Assembly: GCA_003030745.1 (NCBI GenBank)
Contig: PYVG01000015.1
Location: forward strand, 1-32,973
Direction: 5' to 3'
Source of the DNA: Pseudidiomarina aestuarii
GTDB taxonomy: Bacteria > Pseudomonadota > Gammaproteobacteria > Enterobacterales > Alteromonadaceae
Length of the DNA stretch: 32,973 nucleotides
Both the position numbers and the translations under genes were made by a program. Positions 17,371-26,651 of the stretch are shown here, piece by piece. A model generated the notes under the pieces. The model searched no databases, was not told the DNA's origin, and saw only the letters and a list, made by a program, of their open reading frames with translations. Position 1 is the first letter of the stretch, and each line of letters begins with the position of its first letter.

Positions 17371-19248
17371 ATGAGATCAAGAAACCGACAAACCATCAGA
17401 GACAGCCATGCTGAAGCCGCACTGTTTAATCGTCGTGTCGGTTTCGCCATGTTTGTGGTCGTCGTCGTGTTTAGTGTCTTGCTCTACAACATGTACACGT
17501 TACAGGTTGTGCAACATGAATCCTTTCAAACCCGTTCAAATGACAACCGAATCCGCGTTGTCCCAATAGCACCGAACCGCGGACTTATCTACGACCGCAA
17601 TGGTATCTTGCTCGCTGAAAACCGCCCAGTATTGAGTTTGGAAATAACGCCCGAACGCGTCCAAAATCTTGAAGACACACTGCAACGACTGCAGCAACTG
17701 CTTAATCTTGATGATGAATCGGTGAGCGATTTTTATACAGCACAAAAACGTGAACGCCGGTTCCGTTCCGTAATCTTTCTCGACAGTTTGAACGAAGAGC
17801 AAATTGCACGCTTTGCGGTGCGACAACATGAATTCCCTGGAGTCAGTCTCGAAGCGCGATTGGTTCGTCACTATCCCTACGCAGATGCGCTCACACACGC
17901 ACTGGGCTACGTCGCCAAGATTAATCGGAACGATGTGATTGAACTCCGTGAACAAGGTGTACAAGCCAACTATGCAGCCACGCGCACCATCGGTAAGCTA
18001 GGCGTAGAAGGCTTCTATGAGGAACAACTGCATGGCACCGTCGGCTATCAACAAGTCGAAGTTGATATACACGGTCGTATGCTACGCACGCTCAGTATCG
18101 AGCCGCCTATTCCGGGTCAAGATCTGTACCTCGAAATCGATTTACCTCTGCAACTCAAAGTCGATGAATTATTAGGCGACCAGCGAGGTTCGATCATTGT
18201 TATGGATCCGCGTGATGGCGGAATTCTCGCCATGGTGAGTAAACCCAGTTATAACCCTAACTGGTTTGCGCAAGGCATCTCTGTCGCTCAGTATCAAAGT
18301 TTGTTGCAGTCGCGACATTCGCCACTATTAAATCGCACCACCCAAGGCGGCTATCCGCCTGCATCAACCATTAAGCCACAGCTTGCGATTGTCGGTCTCG
18401 AAGAACAAATCATCACACCGGAGACCAAAATTTGGGATCCAGGTTGGTTTCAAATCAAAGGCGTGGACCATCGCTACCGAGATTGGTTGTCATGGGGTCA
18501 TGGTTGGGTCAACGTGACCGATGCTATCGTCGAAAGTTGCGACACATTTTATTATGACCTCGCGTTAAAACTCGGTATTGATACTATATCCGAACACATG
18601 ACACAGTATGGCTTTGGCGAATATACGGGTATCGATATTGCGGAAGAAACAGCAGCGGTCATGCCGTCACGAGGCTGGAAACGCGCTCGCTTTAATCAAC
18701 CTTGGTATGCGGGTGAAACCGTATCCATTGGCATTGGTCAAAGTTATTGGACCTCGACACCCATGCAACTCGCTGTTGCCACTTCAGTCGTAGCGAATCG
18801 AGGGCAACGTCCGGTGCCGCGGTTACTAGGTGAGATTGGCGACGGGGATATTCGGCTTCCTGCCGTTGTGGAAGAGCGTCCGCCAGTCATCTTGAATAAT
18901 CCTGAAAACTGGGAGATCGCGCGCGATGCAATGACCAAAGTGGTCACGTCGATTAAAGGTACTGCACGCACTGCGTTTAAAGATGCTACCTACACGTCCG
19001 CTGGAAAAACTGGTACTGCGCAAGTTATCGGTATCGCGCAAGATGCCGAATATGATGCAGAAAGCATTGCAGAAGAATATCGCGATAATGCCATGTACGT
19101 TGGCTACGCTCCGCATGACAATCCGGAAATTGTGATTGTGCTCGCGGTTGAGAACGCAGGCGGTGGCGGCAGTGTCGCCGCACCATTAGCCAGAAAAGTC
19201 ATGGACTTCTATTTTAGTCAGGTAAATACCCTTGCAAACAACCGCTGA
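17371..19248 (+). CDS. mrdA: Penicillin-binding protein 2 (peptidoglycan transpeptidase)
   Basis: Monofunctional transpeptidase of the elongasome, partner of RodA. The ATG at 17371 gives 625 residues; the open frame from 17257 overlaps rlmH and adds an unrelated N-terminus. One membrane anchor (about 21-43, FAMFVVVVVFSVLLYNMY) precedes the pedestal domain. Catalytic motifs are Ser332-TI-Lys335, SCD at 389-391 (usually SxN or SxD) and Lys546-TG. The stop overlaps the mrdB TTG start by 17 nt. Confidence 0.97.
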   Translation: MRSRNRQTIRDSHAEAALFNRRVGFAMFVVVVVFSVLLYNMYTLQVVQHESFQTRSNDNRIRVVPIAPNRGLIYDRNGILLAENRPVLSLEITPERVQNLEDTLQRLQQLLNLDDESVSDFYTAQKRERRFRSVIFLDSLNEEQIARFAVRQHEFPGVSLEARLVRHYPYADALTHALGYVAKINRNDVIELREQGVQANYAATRTIGKLGVEGFYEEQLHGTVGYQQVEVDIHGRMLRTLSIEPPIPGQDLYLEIDLPLQLKVDELLGDQRGSIIVMDPRDGGILAMVSKPSYNPNWFAQGISVAQYQSLLQSRHSPLLNRTTQGGYPPASTIKPQLAIVGLEEQIITPETKIWDPGWFQIKGVDHRYRDWLSWGHGWVNVTDAIVESCDTFYYDLALKLGIDTISEHMTQYGFGEYTGIDIAEETAAVMPSRGWKRARFNQPWYAGETVSIGIGQSYWTSTPMQLAVATSVVANRGQRPVPRLLGEIGDGDIRLPAVVEERPPVILNNPENWEIARDAMTKVVTSIKGTARTAFKDATYTSAGKTGTAQVIGIAQDAEYDAESIAEEYRDNAMYVGYAPHDNPEIVIVLAVENAGGGGSVAAPLARKVMDFYFSQVNTLANNR

Positions 19249-20347
19249 ACGAGAAAGAAATCCTTGGTTGCAACGCTTCCACATTGATGGTCCGTTGTTT
19301 GTGGCACTGTTGGTATTAGCCGCGGTATCACTGGTGACCGTGTACTCTGCCAGTGGTCAGAATATGGCCATGCTGGAACGTCAGGTCATGCGTATTGGTG
19401 TGGCCTTTGTCGCCATGTTGTTTATAGCGCAGATCCCACTATCAGCGATACAGCGCTGGTCGCTCCCACTTTTTGCAGCAGGTCTGGCACTATTGCTGGC
19501 CGTGCTGTTGTTCGGTGAATCCAGTAAAGGCGCTCAGCGCTGGCTGAATATTGGTGTCGCCACGATTCAACCGTCTGAACTCATGAAGCTCGCGGTGCCC
19601 ATGACTATCGCTTGGTTTATCGCTGAGCAAGGCATTCCGCCGCGTAAGCGGCGTCTGTTCGCAGCGATGATATTGTTGCTGGTACCTACGTTAATGATTG
19701 CCAAGCAACCTGACTTAGGAACCTCACTCCTGATTGCCAGCTCGGGCATTTTTGTGTTGTTTTTAGCGGGACCGAGTTGGCGACTGATTACAGCATTTAT
19801 CGTCAGTATCGGTTCCTTTATTCCAGTACTCTGGATCTTTTTGATGCGCGACTATCAACGGCAGCGCGTTCTGACCTTGCTGAATCCAGAGAGCGACCCG
19901 CTGGGAAGTGGCTATCAAATCATTCAATCAAAGATTGCCATTGGTTCCGGTGGTGTAGAAGGGAAAGGTTGGCTTGAAGGCACGCAATCACAACTCGAAT
20001 TTTTGCCAGAACGTCACACCGACTTTATCTTTGCAGTATTTGCCGAAGAATTCGGTTTGGTCGGCGTGATTGGATTGTTGCTGTTGTACAGTTTCATTAT
20101 CTTCCGCGGCCTACAAATTGCGATGCGAGCACAGCAAATCTATCAAAAATTACTTGCTGGCAGTCTTATTTTGACCTTTTTCGTCTATGTCATGGTCAAT
20201 ATCGGCATGGTTTCAGGATTATTGCCGGTGGTAGGTGTGCCGTTGCCACTGATCAGTTATGGTGGCACCTCCATGGTGACACTACTCGCCGGATTTGGTT
20301 TATTAATGGCTATCGCCACCAACCAACGACTGGTGATGCACAACTAA
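19232..20347 (+). CDS. mrdB: SEDS glycosyltransferase RodA
   Basis: Peptidoglycan polymerase of the cell-elongation machinery, inner membrane, about ten helices. 371 residues from a TTG start with CAGG nine bases upstream. The family motifs SASGQN (near the first helix), LEFLPERHTDFIFAV and PLPLISYGGTSM are present. It overlaps mrdA by 17 nt, so the pair is probably made in step. A long imperfect palindrome follows its stop. Confidence 0.96.
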   Translation: MQTTAERERNPWLQRFHIDGPLFVALLVLAAVSLVTVYSASGQNMAMLERQVMRIGVAFVAMLFIAQIPLSAIQRWSLPLFAAGLALLLAVLLFGESSKGAQRWLNIGVATIQPSELMKLAVPMTIAWFIAEQGIPPRKRRLFAAMILLLVPTLMIAKQPDLGTSLLIASSGIFVLFLAGPSWRLITAFIVSIGSFIPVLWIFLMRDYQRQRVLTLLNPESDPLGSGYQIIQSKIAIGSGGVEGKGWLEGTQSQLEFLPERHTDFIFAVFAEEFGLVGVIGLLLLYSFIIFRGLQIAMRAQQIYQKLLAGSLILTFFVYVMVNIGMVSGLLPVVGVPLPLISYGGTSMVTLLAGFGLLMAIATNQRLVMHN

Positions 20348-20450
20348 TTCGTTGTTCGTTTGTCGAACGCTTTGCTCTTCGTCCGCTGCGCTGCTCGAAG
20401 AGTGCGTAGCACGGACGAACAGTGAGTGAAACGAACGGACGAACAACGAA
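20348..20450. repeat. Long imperfect palindrome between mrdB and mltB
   Basis: The outer arms (20348-20363 and 20435-20450) pair over 16 positions, 14 Watson-Crick and two G-U in the plus-strand RNA. An inner pair TTCGTCCG/CGGACGAA (8 bp) encloses a smaller GC-rich stem. The element begins right after the mrdB stop and ends about 20 bp before mltB. No U-run follows, so it is more like a REP-type or mobile palindromic element, or an mRNA-stabilising hairpin, than a simple terminator. Confidence 0.65.
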
Positions 20451-20471
20451 AATCGGGGTTTAGGGGGGAGT

Positions 20472-21437
20472 ATGTTTGCTTATTTGATGGCTTTAGCCAT
20501 ATCTACACCGGTCACTGCAGACCGTGATGCGTTTATTGATGAGATGGTGAATCAGCACCAGTTCGATCGTGCTGAGGTCGCTGCTGTGCTTGACCGTGCG
20601 GAGCTCAATCAAGAGGTTTTGGATGCGATTCAACGCCCTTGGGAAGCGAAGCCTTGGCACCAATATCACCCTATTTTCCTGACCGAAAAGCGTTTAGCTG
20701 CGGGATTAAAGTTTTGGCAGCAGCATGCGGATACGTTAGCGCGTGCTGAGGCTGAATTTGGTGTGCCAGCAGCCGTCATCGTAGCGATTATTGGCGTTGA
20801 AACGTTCTACGGTGAATACAAAGGCAAGTATCCCGTGCTGGATGCGCTGTACACGCTAGGCTTCCACTACCCGCCGCGGGCTAAGTTCTTCCGCTCTGAG
20901 TTACAAGAATATCTGTTGCTCACCCGTGAAGAGAAACTCGATCTCGATGAACTCAAAGGCTCTTATGCCGGGGCTATGGGGTATGGTCAGTTTATTTCTT
21001 CGTCCTATCGCTATTACGCGATTGATTATGATGGTGATGGCGTTCGCGATTTATTGTCCAACCCTGTTGATGCGATTGGTAGTGTCGCCAACTACTTTGC
21101 TCGTCATGGTTGGCAAGCCGGGCAAACCGTCGCGGTCGAGTTGCCGGATTCCAGCGCGCATGCTGACTTAGTGACAACAGGAATGAAACCGGAACAAACG
21201 ATTGCCGCGTTGCAAGAACAAGGACTTCAGCTGCCGCAAGGTGCAGCGCTCGACGCTACGCAACTGGCAAAAGTATTTGCCTTTGACCAGCCCGACAGCG
21301 TTGACTATTGGCTAGGTTTGCAAAATTTTTACGTGATCACGCGTTACAATCATAGCCCGCTTTATGCCATGGTTGTGCACCAATTCAGTGAGCAGTTAGC
21401 CCGTAATTATCATGACCAAGAATCTTCCCTTGAATAA
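20472..21437 (+). CDS. mltB: Lytic murein transglycosylase B
   Basis: Cleaves the glycan strands of peptidoglycan, forming 1,6-anhydro ends. 321 residues. The catalytic Glu110 lies in IGVETFYGE, followed by PVLDALYTLGF, GSYAGAMGYGQF and the DYDGDG loop, all typical of MltB. A strong G-rich ribosome site precedes ATG 20472. The N-terminus is a short hydrophobic stretch ending in TPVTA without a lipobox Cys and without positive charges, so unlike E. coli MltB it appears not to be a lipoprotein. An in-frame stop at 20427 rules out a longer N-terminus. Confidence 0.93.
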   Translation: MFAYLMALAISTPVTADRDAFIDEMVNQHQFDRAEVAAVLDRAELNQEVLDAIQRPWEAKPWHQYHPIFLTEKRLAAGLKFWQQHADTLARAEAEFGVPAAVIVAIIGVETFYGEYKGKYPVLDALYTLGFHYPPRAKFFRSELQEYLLLTREEKLDLDELKGSYAGAMGYGQFISSSYRYYAIDYDGDGVRDLLSNPVDAIGSVANYFARHGWQAGQTVAVELPDSSAHADLVTTGMKPEQTIAALQEQGLQLPQGAALDATQLAKVFAFDQPDSVDYWLGLQNFYVITRYNHSPLYAMVVHQFSEQLARNYHDQESSLE

Positions 21438-22227
21438 AAGCCGCCACCTCATTGTGGTCGGCTTGGTGTGTACTTTGTTGGCTTGTTCAAGTAAGCCTGC
21501 AGGTCGCTATAGTCAGCAACATGACAGTATTCCAACGCGTCTGCCCACGGCTGCCGAATTGCTGGAGCCGACACCGAAGACTCTGCCGCCCAGCCGACAA
21601 GGCAATCGCACCTATGAACTTTTTGGTCGCACCTGGGAAGTGATGGGAGATGCGCGAGGATATACCGAAACAGGCACAGCGTCGTGGTATGGCGAAAAGT
21701 TTCACGGACATCTCACCTCAAATGGTGAAATTTATGACATGTACGCCATGAGCGCAGCGCACAAAACGCTACCACTACCGACTTATGTCCGTGTGACGAA
21801 CCTCAACAATAACAAGAGTGTTGTCGTCCGCGTTAATGACCGTGGCCCGTTCCATGGTGACCGCATCATTGATTTGTCCTACGTAGCTGCCTATAAACTT
21901 GGTTTCTTAGCGAATGGTACGGCACCGGTTCAGATTGAAGCTTTGCATCCTGCGGTCGATAATCAAGAGCTCACGACGACCACTCCGATTGCTGCGGCCT
22001 CGACACAACAGTTCTATATTCAGGTGCATTCGGGACGTGATTTATCGCGATTAACCGCAGCTGCGCAGCAACTGACCGAAATTTATCAGGTTCCTGCAAC
22101 TACCCAACCAAACAACGGTCTACATCGAGTAGTTCTTGGACCTTTTGCAGAAGCGCAGACTGACCGCCTTCTGCAGCAACTGAAAGCCGATGGTTATGCC
22201 GACGTTTTTCGCGTTTCTGCCGAGTAA
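21412..22227 (+). CDS. rlpA: Septal-ring lytic transglycosylase / rare lipoprotein RlpA
   Basis: Outer-membrane lipoprotein with a double-psi beta-barrel that acts on peptide-free glycan at septa in some species. 271 residues. Signal peptide with lipobox LLAC (Cys25 from this start), DPBB domain about 82-175 (TASWYGEKFHG, RVNDRGPF, IDLSYVAA) and C-terminal SPOR domain about 196-270. ATG 21412 overlaps mltB by 26 nt and lacks a clear ribosome site; a TTG at 21430 would give a neater signal peptide beginning with Asn-Lys-Ser-Arg. The start is therefore uncertain. Confidence 0.92.
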   Translation: MTKNLPLNKSRHLIVVGLVCTLLACSSKPAGRYSQQHDSIPTRLPTAAELLEPTPKTLPPSRQGNRTYELFGRTWEVMGDARGYTETGTASWYGEKFHGHLTSNGEIYDMYAMSAAHKTLPLPTYVRVTNLNNNKSVVVRVNDRGPFHGDRIIDLSYVAAYKLGFLANGTAPVQIEALHPAVDNQELTTTTPIAAASTQQFYIQVHSGRDLSRLTAAAQQLTEIYQVPATTQPNNGLHRVVLGPFAEAQTDRLLQQLKADGYADVFRVSAE

Positions 22228-22303
22228 GGCTCTGCCTTAACGCTTGAAACGTGGTAGGATCGCAGCCGTTTTAAACATTACGACAATAAAGAGATTGGAG
22301 CCC

Positions 22304-23464
22304 ATGCATCGTCTGCTAAAGCAATTCGTCACCACATTCACTTTGGCCGCTATATTTGCCTCTGCGGCGCACGCTGCAATAGTCCCACCTGCCCCCACCA
22401 TTAATGCCCGCGGTTATATCCTCTTGGATTACGACACAGGTACTGTATTGGTTGAAGGCAATGCGGACGAGCAACTGGCACCGGCAAGCCTCACTAAAAT
22501 GATGACCAGTTATATTATTGGTCGTGAAATGCAGGCTGGTCGAATTTCGAATGATGATCTAGTGACCGTCAGCGAAAATGCGTGGGCTAAAAATTATCCT
22601 GATTCTTCAAAGATGTTTATTGAAGTAGGCAAACAGGTCAGCGTAGCCGACCTCAACCGCGGAATCGTGATTTCCTCTGGTAATGATGCCTGTGTGGCGA
22701 TGGCAGAGCATATTGCCGGTTCTGAGGATGCCTTTGCCGACCTCATGAATACCTATGCTGTCGAACTCGGTCTCTCTGGCTCCAACTTTACCAATAGCCA
22801 CGGTCTGCCTGACCCTGATCAATATACCACCGCCCGTGACATGGCGAATTTAGGTATGGCTCTGATCCGTGATGTGCCAGAAGAATATGCTTTGTATGCC
22901 GAGCAGTCGTTTACCTACAACAATATCAAGCAATACAACCGCAATTCATTGTTGTGGGATCGCAGCATGAATGTCGATGGCATCAAAACCGGTCACACCG
23001 AAGAAGCAGGCTACAGCTTAGTCACTTCGGCTACTGAGGGTGATATGCGGTTGGTTGCTGTAGTCATGGGCACCAGTAGCGAGCAAGCGCGTAAAGTTGA
23101 AAGCAAAAAGCTATTGAACTACGGCTTTCGTTATTTCGAGACGGTAACGGCTTACCAAGCTGGTGAGAGTTTTGTCGACCATCGTATTTGGGGTGGTGAG
23201 AGCGATACCATTGCTCTTGGTGTCGCCGACGAAATCGTCGTTACAATTCCACGCGGTCAACGCGATAATCTAAAAGCGAACTTTGAGTTGAGCCAAGAAT
23301 TGGAAGCACCTATGGCTGCAGGCATGCAAGTGGGTACAGTGTACTTGCAATTAGATGGCAAAGACCTCGCCAGCTTTCCACTGGTGACGCTGAGCGCTGT
23401 CGAAGAAGGTGGTATGTTCAAACAACTCATGGATTGGGCAACGCGCAAGTTTAGCGAAGAATAA
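22304..23464 (+). CDS. dacA: D-alanyl-D-alanine carboxypeptidase (PBP5 family)
   Basis: Removes the terminal D-Ala from peptidoglycan pentapeptides in the periplasm. ATG 22304 has GGAG upstream and begins a proper signal peptide ending SAAHA; the frame opens at 22244 but the extra 20 residues are rejected. 386 residues. Motifs: Ser62-LT-Lys65, Ser125-GN, Lys228-TG. A PBP5 C-terminal domain and the amphipathic end KQLMDWATRKF (membrane anchoring) follow. A 6-bp hairpin overlapping the rlpA stop (22225-22239) precedes it, without a U-run. Confidence 0.96.
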   Translation: MHRLLKQFVTTFTLAAIFASAAHAAIVPPAPTINARGYILLDYDTGTVLVEGNADEQLAPASLTKMMTSYIIGREMQAGRISNDDLVTVSENAWAKNYPDSSKMFIEVGKQVSVADLNRGIVISSGNDACVAMAEHIAGSEDAFADLMNTYAVELGLSGSNFTNSHGLPDPDQYTTARDMANLGMALIRDVPEEYALYAEQSFTYNNIKQYNRNSLLWDRSMNVDGIKTGHTEEAGYSLVTSATEGDMRLVAVVMGTSSEQARKVESKKLLNYGFRYFETVTAYQAGESFVDHRIWGGESDTIALGVADEIVVTIPRGQRDNLKANFELSQELEAPMAAGMQVGTVYLQLDGKDLASFPLVTLSAVEEGGMFKQLMDWATRKFSEE

Positions 23465-23467
23465 TGC

Positions 23468-24319
23468 ATGGCAGGGACTGTTTATTTAAATGGTCAGTGG
23501 TTACCCGCCGCACAAGCACAAGTCTCGGTCTTTGACCGAGGCTTTTTGTTTGCGGATGGCGTTTATGAAGTCATTCCCGTTTACGGCGGTCGGGCATTTC
23601 TCCTCGACCAGCACCTAGATCGGCTGCAACGCTCACTCCATGCTATTCAGATTGATTGCGCTGACGCACCTGATTGGCCCACCTGCATTACCCAACTCAT
23701 TACCGAAAATCAGCTTGAACATGGCACCGTCTATCTACAAGTTACACGTGGTAGCAGCAGTCAACGCACTCATTTACCGAAGGGTATGTTACAACCCACT
23801 ATCCTATTGATGACGCAAGCAGCGCCGCTGCATTGGGGCATTCCAGAACCAGCCAAAGCGGCGTTGTTAGAGGATATTCGCTGGCTTCGCTGTGACATCA
23901 AAAGTATCAGCTTGCTCGGTTCCGTATTGCTGAAACAAAGTGCTCAAGAACACCATGCTATTGAACCCATGTTGCATCGTGCCGGCATAGTCACTGAAGG
24001 TGCGGCTAGCAATTATTTCGGCGTCAAAAATGGTGTGCTGTATACCGCTCCCGCAAATCATCTCATCCTTGCTGGCATCACTCGAGACTGGGTCTTGAAA
24101 TTAGCTCGTGACAACGCCATTGAAGTGCGAGAAGTAGCCTTTCGAGTGGATGAACTTAGTCAACTAGATGAATGCTTTCTGACAAGCACTAGCCGCGAGG
24201 TGCAGCCGATCGGTAGAATTGATGATATAATTATCGGCTCTGGTGGTTGTGGATCTATTACTCAGCAGTTGGCTGAGGCGTACCACAACAGTAAACGTCA
24301 CCATATGGGGATGCAGTAA
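23468..24319 (+). CDS. D-amino-acid aminotransferase (class IV, D-alanine transaminase-like)
   Basis: PLP enzyme of fold type IV. 283 residues, matching D-alanine transaminases. Seen: [15 protein letters not shown] near the N-terminus, the PLP lysine Lys145 in CDIKSISLL, Glu in TEGAASNYF and the GITRDWVL segment binding the cofactor phosphate. It would transfer the amino group between D-alanine and 2-oxoglutarate, giving D-glutamate and pyruvate; branched-chain aminotransferase or ADC lyase are less likely. It lies 3 bp after dacA, and its stop overlaps the ybeD start. Confidence 0.87.
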   Translation: MAGTVYLNGQWLPAAQAQVSVFDRGFLFADGVYEVIPVYGGRAFLLDQHLDRLQRSLHAIQIDCADAPDWPTCITQLITENQLEHGTVYLQVTRGSSSQRTHLPKGMLQPTILLMTQAAPLHWGIPEPAKAALLEDIRWLRCDIKSISLLGSVLLKQSAQEHHAIEPMLHRAGIVTEGAASNYFGVKNGVLYTAPANHLILAGITRDWVLKLARDNAIEVREVAFRVDELSQLDECFLTSTSREVQPIGRIDDIIIGSGGCGSITQQLAEAYHNSKRHHMGMQ

Positions 24320-24588
24320 TGGAAAAAACCCGATTTGATGAACTGGTCGAGTTCCCCTGCCACTTTACTTTTAAAGTGATGGGCGTAGCGACCCCGGAAT
24401 TACCTGACAAGGTGGTTGCGGTGGCGAAAGCGCATGCACCGCATGACGACTATGCCCCGAGCGTGAAGCCGAGTAGCAAGGGCAATTATCATTCCGTTTC
24501 GATTCGGATCCGCGTCGAAAGTCAGACTCACATTGAAACCGTCTATCGTGCACTCAGCGATATTGACGAAGTTCGCTATGTCCTCTGA
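24319..24588 (+). CDS. ybeD: DUF493 family protein YbeD
   Basis: 89-residue ferredoxin-like small protein (DUF493), normal length. It contains [11 protein letters not shown] and [19 protein letters not shown], typical of YbeD. A regulatory role has been proposed by fold similarity to ACT-like domains, but the function is unsettled. Located between the aminotransferase and lipB; dacA-ybeD-lipB order is conserved. Confidence 0.93.
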   Translation: MEKTRFDELVEFPCHFTFKVMGVATPELPDKVVAVAKAHAPHDDYAPSVKPSSKGNYHSVSIRIRVESQTHIETVYRALSDIDEVRYVL

Positions 24589-25267
24589 GCCTTCAGTCGC
24601 CACTTCATTAACTATTCGCCATCTTGGCAGGCAGCCCTACGAACCAGTTTGGGCGGCCATGCAGCGGTATACCGATGAGCGAACTGATGCGAGCACCGAC
24701 GAACTCTGGGTACTTGAGCACGAACCGGTATTTACCCAAGGTCAAGCCGGCAAAGCTGAACACCTGCTTGCTCCTGGTGATATCCCAGTCGTGAAGGTCG
24801 ATCGGGGTGGCCAAGTAACCTATCATGGTCCGGGGCAGCTGGTGGTGTATTTTCTACTCGATATTCGCCGTCTCAAGATCGGGGTTCGGCAATTGGTTTC
24901 ACATATTGAGGAAACCATCGTCGAGCTCATGGCAAGCTATGGTGTCGAAGCTGCGGCTCGACCCGATGCCCCAGGCGTTTATGTTAACAATGAAAAACTT
25001 TGTTCACTCGGATTGCGTATTAGAAAGGGCTGCTCGTTTCACGGTCTCGCCCTGAATGTGGACATGGATTTATCACCTTTTTTACGCATCAACCCCTGTG
25101 GTTATGCAGGCATGCAAATGGTCCAATGCCGTGAACTTAATGGACCACAAACCGTTGGCGAAGCTGCGGCAAAAGTAACGCAATTGTTCGCGCAACGGAT
25201 CGGTTATACTGCCATTCAAAATTGTACAGGATTTAGCAACGCTTATGTCAAAGCCAGTGAGAGTTGA
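24578..25267 (+). CDS. lipB: Octanoyltransferase LipB
   Basis: Transfers octanoyl from acyl carrier protein to lipoyl domains, the first step of lipoate synthesis. ATG 24578 (11-nt overlap with ybeD) gives 229 residues; the frame from 24533 lies deep in ybeD. Motifs: [24 protein letters not shown], Lys140 in EKLCSLGLR and catalytic Cys174 in NPCGYAGM. The 3' end overlaps lipA by 23 nt. Confidence 0.96.
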   Translation: MSSEPSVATSLTIRHLGRQPYEPVWAAMQRYTDERTDASTDELWVLEHEPVFTQGQAGKAEHLLAPGDIPVVKVDRGGQVTYHGPGQLVVYFLLDIRRLKIGVRQLVSHIEETIVELMASYGVEAAARPDAPGVYVNNEKLCSLGLRIRKGCSFHGLALNVDMDLSPFLRINPCGYAGMQMVQCRELNGPQTVGEAAAKVTQLFAQRIGYTAIQNCTGFSNAYVKASES

Positions 25268-26210
25268 ACCCGGAGTTAAACTACGCGATGCCGATAAAAT
25301 GGCATTGATTCCGGTCAAAGTAGTTCCAACTGAGCGCGATCAAATGCTTCGCAAGCCCGAGTGGTTGAAAGTGAAGCTGCCGGCATCAACGCAACGCATT
25401 GATGAAATTAAGCAGGCCATGCGCAAGCATGGATTGCACTCTGTGTGTGAGGAGGCCTCGTGCCCGAACTTGCCAGAATGTTTCAATCATGGCACGGCGA
25501 CGTTCATGATTTTGGGTGCTATTTGTACGCGTCGGTGTCCATTTTGCGATGTCGCACATGGTCGCCCACTCGCCCCTGATCCAGATGAAGCCGTGAAGCT
25601 CGGTCAGACCATTCGCGATATGAAAGTGAAATATGTAGTCGTGACTTCGGTGGATCGTGATGATCTCCGCGACGGCGGTGCACAGCACTTCGCTGATTGT
25701 ATTCGTGAAATCAGAGCACACACACCAAGCATCCAAGTTGAGGTGTTAGTTCCGGATTTTCGTGGTCGCATGGATATCGCTCTCGACATCCTCACCGGCG
25801 AAGCGCCTGATGTGTTTAATCACAACTTAGAAACGGTACCGCGCATGTACAAGGCAGCGCGTCCAGGTGCGAACTACCAATGGTCACTGGATTTATTGCA
25901 GCGCTACAAAGCGGCTCGACCAGACATTCGCACCAAGTCAGGGTTAATGGTTGGACTCGGTGAAACCAATGAAGAAATTCTTGATGTCATGCGCGACTTA
26001 AGAGCGCATGATGTTGATATGTTGACGATTGGCCAATACTTACAGCCAAGTCGTCACCATTTGCCGGTGACACGTTATGTGACGCCAGCGGAGTTTGAAA
26101 TGTTTCGTGAAGAGGGTGAAGCAATGGGCTTCACTCATATCGCGAGCGGTCCATTGGTCCGTTCGTCTTATCATGCCGACCTACAAGCGGCAGGCAAGGA
26201 GGTTAAATGA
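25245..26210 (+). CDS. lipA: Lipoyl synthase LipA
   Basis: Radical-SAM enzyme inserting two sulfurs into octanoylated domains. 321 residues. The auxiliary cluster cysteines are Cys68, Cys73 and Cys79 (CEEASC...C); the radical-SAM CxxxCxxC is Cys94, Cys98 and Cys101 (CTRRCPFC). A C-terminal serine in VRSSYHA is the expected cluster ligand. The start aligns with E. coli LipA. It overlaps lipB upstream and the MAPEG gene downstream (ATGA). Confidence 0.98.
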   Translation: MSKPVRVEPGVKLRDADKMALIPVKVVPTERDQMLRKPEWLKVKLPASTQRIDEIKQAMRKHGLHSVCEEASCPNLPECFNHGTATFMILGAICTRRCPFCDVAHGRPLAPDPDEAVKLGQTIRDMKVKYVVVTSVDRDDLRDGGAQHFADCIREIRAHTPSIQVEVLVPDFRGRMDIALDILTGEAPDVFNHNLETVPRMYKAARPGANYQWSLDLLQRYKAARPDIRTKSGLMVGLGETNEEILDVMRDLRAHDVDMLTIGQYLQPSRHHLPVTRYVTPAEFEMFREEGEAMGFTHIASGPLVRSSYHADLQAAGKEVK

Positions 26211-26611
26211 GTACCTTGATTTGGTGTTTATTAATAGCTGGTTTGTTGCCGATTGCTGCGAAAGCCCCAGTCGTTTACTTCCAAAACCGAGAAAAAGGGT
26301 ACGATAATCGTCACCCGCGCGCTCAACAAGCTCGTTTGACTGGTGCTGGAGCACGTGCGGTAGCTGGGCATTACAATGCTTATGAAGCCTTTCCTCTGTA
26401 TGCAGCAGCTATTCTACTAGTTATCGCGACTGAGCAAGTCACCACCACGAATATTACCTTGGCCATGAGTTTTATTGGCCTGCGTGTGGTCTATCATGTG
26501 CTCTATTTGGCGAACTTTGACAAGCTCCGCAGCCTCATTTGGTTATTTGCGCTGCTCTGTCCGGTCATCATGATTGCTCAAACCGCAACCGCCGTAGTAA
26601 CCCTCCCGTAA
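26207..26611 (+). CDS. MAPEG family membrane protein
   Basis: 134 residues, four hydrophobic helices, with the family pattern [26 protein letters not shown] and a tyrosine/arginine-containing segment [18 protein letters not shown] proteins include microsomal glutathione transferases; the bacterial members of this type have no settled substrate. It shares 4 nt with the lipA stop, so it is the last gene of the dacA-lipA run. The 3' hairpin at 26623-26651 lies 11 bp after its stop. Confidence 0.85.
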   Translation: MSTLIWCLLIAGLLPIAAKAPVVYFQNREKGYDNRHPRAQQARLTGAGARAVAGHYNAYEAFPLYAAAILLVIATEQVTTTNITLAMSFIGLRVVYHVLYLANFDKLRSLIWLFALLCPVIMIAQTATAVVTLP

Positions 26612-26622
26612 AACTGCGTTCA

Positions 26623-26651
26623 GTAGAGCGCAGCTTACTGTTGCGCTCTAC
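26623..26651. terminator. Perfect 10-bp hairpin between convergent genes
   Basis: GTAGAGCGCA and its exact complement flank a 9-nt loop. The stop codon of the minus-strand metallopeptidase gene lies in the loop. No strong U-run follows on either strand, so its role as a bidirectional terminator is inferred from position. Confidence 0.55.
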
